Of a stretch of DNA of 64,000 bases, positions 58,666 through 64,000 are shown one piece after another. Made by a program: the position numbers and the translations under genes. The notes under the pieces were generated by a model that was not told the origin of the DNA, made no database searches, and saw nothing but the letters and a program-made list of their open reading frames with translations. Source of the DNA: Solen grandis (Eukaryota; Mollusca; Bivalvia; Adapedonta; Solenidae); assembly GCA_021229015.1 (NCBI GenBank), contig CM037782.1:61391187-61455186 (forward strand). The letters run 5' to 3'. The stretch's first letter is position 1. Each line of letters starts with the position of its first letter.

Positions 58666-58872
58666 CTTTCAAATATTAATACATAAAGTTTAGTAATATC
58701 ATAATAGTTCCATTTTCTGATATTCAAGTTCATAAATATCAAATAAGAGGGTATGGAGATTGTTCAACCATACATATAATTACGTAATTGATAATATGTG
58801 ATACTTCTATAAATAATACGTTTACATGCACAGAAGGAAAAAGGACGCATTACTTACATAATGAGAACATAC

Positions 58873-59295
58873 CTTTTCTCTCGTTATATATGGAATTGTG
58901 AATGGAAGTTCAAACTCATCCAATGTCTTCTTCCTTGTGACACGTTTAAAATCGCTCAGGGAAAGCCCAGGTTTAGGAACATCCTCGCCGTCTACACTTT
59001 TTGTTTGCCTGAAATCACTCCAAGCGCTCGATGTCTCACTAAAACCTTCATTTCGTTCTCCGTCGGTAAGGTTTCCGCCATTTTTAAGCGGAAGTGACGT
59101 TATATCCTCGCGGCTTATATCACCTTCACTACTATCCTCGAATACAGATATTGCTTCTCCTCGCTTTTTCTTCAGATCCTCCATCTCTTTGCTCCTTCTC
59201 TCCATCGTCTGCCGACGGACCATTGACATCCTGCCAACGGCAAGAACTTTGGTCTTAATTACATTCTCATTATTTTTGGATGAGGTCGTGCCCAT
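58873..59295 (-). CDS. First coding exon of an unidentified, probably N-myristoylated protein
   Basis: 141 codons from an ATG in good initiation context (AAG-ATG-G) to a splice donor AAG|GTATGT at 58873/58872; the exon ends exactly between codons (phase 0). The protein starts MGTTSSKN: Gly at 2 and Ser at 6 fit the N-myristoylation rule, suggesting membrane attachment. Residues about 22-48 are a charged, helix-prone basic stretch (RRQTMERRSKEMEDLKKKRG). Residues 50-110 are acidic and Ser-rich, likely disordered. Residues 110-141 are basic, then hydrophobic (KRVTRKKTLDEFELPFTIPY). Composition is clearly unlike the neighbourhood and the minus-strand frame is clean. The plus-strand frame over the same bases (58898-59308) is a shadow. 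I recognise no family; further exons should lie to the left, possibly beyond the window. Confidence 0.65.
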
Positions 59296-61157
59296 CTTGC
59301 TTTTCTAATATACTCCCAAAACAAAATGTAAATCCTAACTTCTGGGTTATCCTTTTCAATTAAAAACTTAGGCTTTGTCCTTTTACCAATAGTAAACAGT
59401 CTCAGATGGATTCTGATCGTAACCTTACGGTTCTGGTAAGATCAGCATTTCGAACACAGATGTAAATAACTTTCGATGTTCTTCGTGTGTCGATGGTTAT
59501 AGCTCCATTAATATGGCCTTCTGTCTAGATTGTACATAGCCCTGGAATGTAAAGCAATCATCTCATTAATGACTTAATATTAATTGTAGAAAATTGCTAA
59601 TATCAAGTAGTTATTGTGTCCTATGCGAAGGTTCCGCTAAATGTGCAAAAGTACTTAATGGTTATTGCCATTGATGTGTTGAACCACAGTATTAATGTCA
59701 CTCCATATGGCACTTGCGACGTGGAATCGAAACTTGTTAATTGGGTGATTAAATGATAAAATGTACCATGGTTGTAGTGAGAGAAAATTACTCTTTCACG
59801 TCTGGTAAATGTCGATAAATGTTTTATTGAGGAATTTAAGAATTTTCGCGAATGAGATTGGTGGTTATATTAAGATGGCTAAGTATAAATACGTGTAGAT
59901 TTGTTTGTCATTAGACGTTCACATAGTCTTTATTGAAGTTTATGATAAATAATAGTATGTTAAGTAAATAAAGTATTTTTAGGAAACGTTCAAGTGCAAC
60001 TAATCATGTATAAGCAATTGTTATCGAGTTTGTATATACGAATGTTACGTTTGTACCATTGGTGCATTAAGCTCACAATTCTAAGTTATTTTGTTATCAT
60101 TTTTATCTATAACATTCAAGCATACAGCTTAAAAACAATAATCTAAGACATTCAGACCTATTAAAGTACAACCCCTTTAGTTGCGATGTTATTCATATTT
60201 TGCCTTTGAATTAGAGGCATTAAGTATTGAGAATATAGACATCGGTAGCATCTATTTTGAACTAGTTAATCTGATACCAACTTAGCAATGCAATGCTAAA
60301 ATACATTCATGAAATTCATAACGAACCATTGAAGAAAGACAGTTGATGTACCCCAATAAACTGCCTTTCAAATCACTGTATCGCAATTTATAAATATCCG
60401 AAACACAAACGATCGAGCGGATACGTGAAATGCTCGGAAAATACCAGGAATTTTAATATGCCTGCCTTACCAAGTGTAGCCATCTGCTAATATCAAACAA
60501 GAGCGAATACATCATTTTATTGACTGTAAATCTATCAGATTATTTTCAGTGGGAAGGTTGCATTCAAGTTCTGAGGATTAAAATAAGGTAGATAGCTGGG
60601 CTTCTGTGGACTCTAGGTCTGGCAAACAGAGATCGGCCATACTTTCAAGTTGTAGAGACAAATTATAAAGCCTGCATATCCCGTTTGACATTTCACAGTT
60701 TGAGGAAGAAGGAAGACAGGACTAGAACTAGCGTCAGGAACAGGCGTAGGCCAGTGAAGTTCGCTGCGTCATTGACATCTGCAATGGTGGAGAATGTTGA
60801 AGTTTTCGTCAACAATATTCGCAGAATGATATTGTAAGAGGTAGCTTATCAGTTTATCATCAGTTTGGCGTCGACACATAAGATTTTACACTAGCAGCTA
60901 GGTTTGAACAAGGTAATAGCTGGGTACCGAAACAGTTGACAGAGGACTGAGTGGAATTCAGGTTGACCATAGTAAAAGAACATTTGGGGCGTTTTCAAAT
61001 TGTATTGTCACTGGTTATGAAATATAAGTTAATTGCGCTGAACATGAGACAAAAGCTCAGTCATAGCAGTGGAAAAAAGTCTGGATTTTCATCTTTTTTT
61101 CTGCTGGAAAAGTTATGTGTGTTGCTGTTTATAAATATAGAGCGGCTTTTCAAAAAG
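59296..61157. other. Upstream region of the exon at 58873, no gene recognised
   Basis: No TATA box or CpG cluster can be tied to the gene. A GC-richer patch at 60590-60830 (with GAAGAAGGAAGACAGGACTA) has only short frames and could be part of a non-coding transcript. Otherwise nothing. Confidence 0.4.
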
Positions 61158-61160
61158 AAC

Positions 61161-61188
61161 ATAGAGAGAGAGAGAGAGAGAGAGAGAG
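61161..61188. repeat. (GA)n microsatellite
   Basis: About 14 AG units. The open frame running into it (60951-61202) has no motif. Confidence 0.95.
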
Positions 61189-61439
61189 TAAAAATTGAAT
61201 AAGAATTGTTTTGATATGAATCCTGAATTGGGAAGTGTTAAATGTGTATATTCGATAAGTATGATACAAACAGAAGATGCTCTATTACAATGCTATTTCA
61301 AGGAACGACACTTTTCCTCAAAAGGATTAAATTAGAAAACGAAACGTTTTCCCTACCTAATAAGGGGTAAGAACTAAACGTGCTTAGATTTACTTTCTTG
61401 AAATTAAAAAATTAAATGCATTCTCCCAAAACTTTTTTT

Positions 61440-62010
61440 TTTGTCATTTGCTGTAAGCAAAGGTGACGCATAGGGATCACTTCTCCGTCGTCTGGTTGTC
61501 CGTATATATTTCAGTCATTCACACTTGTTCCGGCACGCTTAATTATTCCACAGTTACTCCTGCTTCACTAATAATATTGAAATAAGGTTTCAATGATGGA
61601 CAGAGCTTGGCAAAACGAAATCTAATATAAAAGGTCGATAATGAGGGGATCTTTTTCTTTTTAATTACTCCTCTTTTTTATTTCACCTCTTTATTCTGCA
61701 ATTTCTTTCTGCTCAACTCATATGAATAAAATTGCATTGATAGACAGAGCTTGACAAATTGAATCGTCATGCACACGGTTCTTTACTCTGGCAGTAATTT
61801 TCTTTACGTAATTCTTCTTTTCCTCACTCCTTTTTCTGCAATAATTCCTGCTCTACTCATACTATCGAAATGAAATTTCATTGATTGGCATAGCTTGACA
61901 AGAGTACTTGTTATCCACAAGGTCTATAATTCTGTCATCAATATGTTTTAAGTTATCCCCCGTTCTCTGTCTTTCTGTCACACTTTGTCACAATATTTCC
62001 GTTACGGGTC
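61440..62010 (+). repeat. Dispersed repeat with three internal units
   Basis: It begins near GGTGACGCATAGGGATCACT and TCTCCGTCGTCTGG. Three diverged units follow, each with an AATAAGGTTTCAATGATGGA- or ATGAAATTTCATTGATTGGC-type stretch and CAGAGCTTG(A/G)CAAA, at about 61575, 61722 and 61867. Repeats of this build (several copies of 'AAATTTCA..GAT....AGCTTGACAA') are frequent in molluscs. No coding capacity. Confidence 0.55.
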
Positions 62011-63877
62011 TTTCAGTAGGTGAAACATTTATTCAAAGGAATACGTTTTGCTTACAGTAAACATTCTTTTATCAACATGATACATCGTGTTTCTTTTCAA
62101 TAATCACGTTTGTATGGCGTGTTGCAAAGCAAGAACAGAAAGCTTACAGAATCTGAGGTGCAAGAATATTGCTGCGTCTGAATCACTATTGCGCTGTTAA
62201 TTACAAGTGTCTGATGGACCTCTTACATCAAAAGCACCAGCTCCTTTTAACTGTGCAGAGTGATTTTTTTTATCATTGGCCATGGTGAATGTCATGGCGA
62301 GCATATCGCAAAGATAGTCTCCGTCTCGCCAGGGAGTCTGCAAGTCATGTTACGGTATTGCTGACAGAATCTGATTCCAGATTATATAAGATTAACCGAG
62401 CATTTTTAATTAAAAGTTATATAAGGCCGCTGTCAAGACTCCAATGTCGTATAATGTGAGAGAAAATCAATAGAAAAAAAAGCACGGTATTATGCCGCTC
62501 CATGAGAGCATTGTAACTATGCCGTTCATCGGTCTGCAAAATTGTTTCAATCGGGTATAAACTACATTGTGGCTGTTCGAAGTGGGCCATGCCCGGAGGA
62601 CTTCAATGGCCACTTTTAAAAGCCCTAATAGGTTTCATATGCGATATGAATAGTCAGAGCGACCAATTCTATCCTGGTCTTCATTCATTAACGATGTCAC
62701 ATTTTATTCCTTTCATCGTGAGAATCTAAAGAATATATTGATGAAAATATATATTGTGTTTTGTTATGATAACTGGTTGTTTAAGTTCGTTAAACGCTGA
62801 CAAAATGGCAGAATGTTGTAGATAGGAACCGCAATGCTACTAATAAATTCGAAATAAACATACGTTCACTCTTTATACTTCCTTTATATCGTCAATTTAA
62901 ACCACTATTGTACATCAATCACAGTTTTATCTAATTCTACATCAAGATTAATATCCCCATAACCTTTGTCCAAATTTAATTAAGAGTTAGCATTTGCCTA
63001 AATGTTTACTACATTTGTTTTAACATTGATTAAAATGTTCGCCACGCCTTATTTATTCTTTTACCCAATGAAAAGTTTATTATGGGTCACGTGGTAGGCT
63101 AGTAAGGTTCAACGGCTAACAAAATATCGTTCAAGAATAGATATATAAGAGTCATTCTATGATAGCGGGTCTAGGTATGTGTACCAAGATAATGTTACTT
63201 GGTGTTTTCTATGGCGTAATACCGCAGGGAGGCATCGTGTAACCAGAAATCCCAAAATAATTAAAATACTGCTCATTTGATATTAAAAGTAAAGCGGAAA
63301 CATGATATTTGAAAGCCAATCATGCGGTCAATGGGGAACCATTCAACTATTCTATTTTCATGTCATCTTTGCATTTCATATAATGGAAATAACAAGAATG
63401 GAAATTAATGCGGCTCATCGAAATAATCAAAGGATAATTAAGATGTGCTTGGTCAAGATTAATTTTCAAAATTGAATTAATGAGAATATGGGAATTTACT
63501 TTCGTTTATTAACCTAGTATAATTCAACAAGGGCTATTGTCAGATGGTGTTTTTCCCCACTTAAAAAATACTGGTTTAAATCCAAGAAGTCATCAGAATC
63601 ACATTTAAGGGGATTTTCAATTAATTTGATGTTATATTAGAACCTTGGTGCAATAAAATGATAAAATCAAACCAATCATGTCTGAATGGCGTAAACTTGA
63701 GTTCGATGCTTGCCAAAGCACAGAAAGGCATGGCCAAGCGTAGAATGTGACTAATGACCATTAGCAAAATCAAGCAAAATATACACAAGAATGAACTTCC
63801 GCTATACGTCGCCTTATAGAAGCTGCAGTAGGCAACAATTTGAGATGATGAAAATTACTCGTATATGAAGTCGTTTA
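62011..63877. other. Intergenic, nothing recognised
   Basis: AT-rich with a slightly GC-richer stretch at 62270-62640. No frame above about 60 codons, no transposon ends, no tRNA-like boxes. Confidence 0.45.
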
Positions 63878-64000
63878 CTGTAAAATCATTAATTTTCGTT
63901 GACATTAAATTTCGTTGATTATATACCAAGGGGAATTTCGTGGGTATATTTATTCGTGGATCTATGTTCTAGAAAACGTGAGGTCTATATAAAAGACAAG
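63878..64000 (-). mobile_element. MITE family T1, copy 4 (cut by window end)
   Basis: It starts CTGTAAAATCATTAATTTTC after a TA (63876-63877). The interior reads TTCGTGGGTATATTTATTCG and AAAACGTGAGGTCTATATAA, the reverse complement of the interior of copies 2 and 3, so this copy is inverted. The far end lies beyond 64000. Confidence 0.88.

Noticed and set aside
58898..59308. 136-codon plus-strand frame over the host exon
   Set aside because: It is Ser/Leu/Phe-rich, the usual complement shadow of an acidic/basic minus-strand exon. The minus frame has the good start context, splice donor and protein-like composition.

Overview
This is AT-rich eukaryotic DNA, most likely from a marine mollusc and probably a bivalve. 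That reading is inference. It rests on repeat types I associate with molluscan genomes (elements with an 'AGAGGGCC...CTCACCTGAG' start, TTAACCCTTT-ended elements, tRNA-derived SINEs, a LINE with a TCTGAA-type tail, a Penelope-like element), on large spaces without coding sequence, and on a fixed 100-N scaffold gap at 42501-42600. No bacterial-style gene array, operon, CRISPR or rRNA is present. Only one stretch looks like an exon of a host gene: a 141-codon first coding exon on the minus strand (58873-59295) with a predicted N-myristoylation start and a good splice donor. Its other exons are not visible here.

The rest is a repeat mosaic. Region 1 (about 7.0-26.6 kb) holds four diverged direct copies (A, B, C, D) of a non-coding segment. 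Copy A was split by a 5'-truncated, decayed non-LTR retrotransposon (7229-10617). The uninterrupted sequence survives in copy C, so the insertion boundaries can be read directly. Copy A also received a SINE with perfect target duplications (11200-11461) and an inverted-repeat element carrying telomere-like repeats (11697-11846). Region 2 (about 28.3-51.1 kb) holds two direct copies (E1, E2) and two inverted copies (E3, E4) of another non-coding segment, arranged head-to-head around the assembly gap. They carry mariner and Tc1 transposase relics, a TTAA-flanked hairpin element, and an array of about 33 copies of an 84-bp satellite (47.6-50.4 kb).

Region 3 (52149-55425) is a decayed Penelope-like element on the minus strand, with an N-terminal motif, a reverse transcriptase, a GIY-YIG nuclease remnant and inverted terminal repeats. 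A SINE with an 11-bp target duplication sits inside its reverse transcriptase. It is followed by the right arm (55.45-56.6 kb) of a long inverted repeat whose left arm lies at 41.2-43.1 kb. Region 4 (57-64 kb) holds two copies of a TA-flanked MITE, the single host exon and long stretches with nothing recognisable.

No working multi-gene system was found. The most informative structures are the nested insertions that can be ordered in time, the inverted modular block around the gap, the Penelope element with its hammerhead-like termini, and the satellite array whose left half looks like uncorrected long-read sequence.
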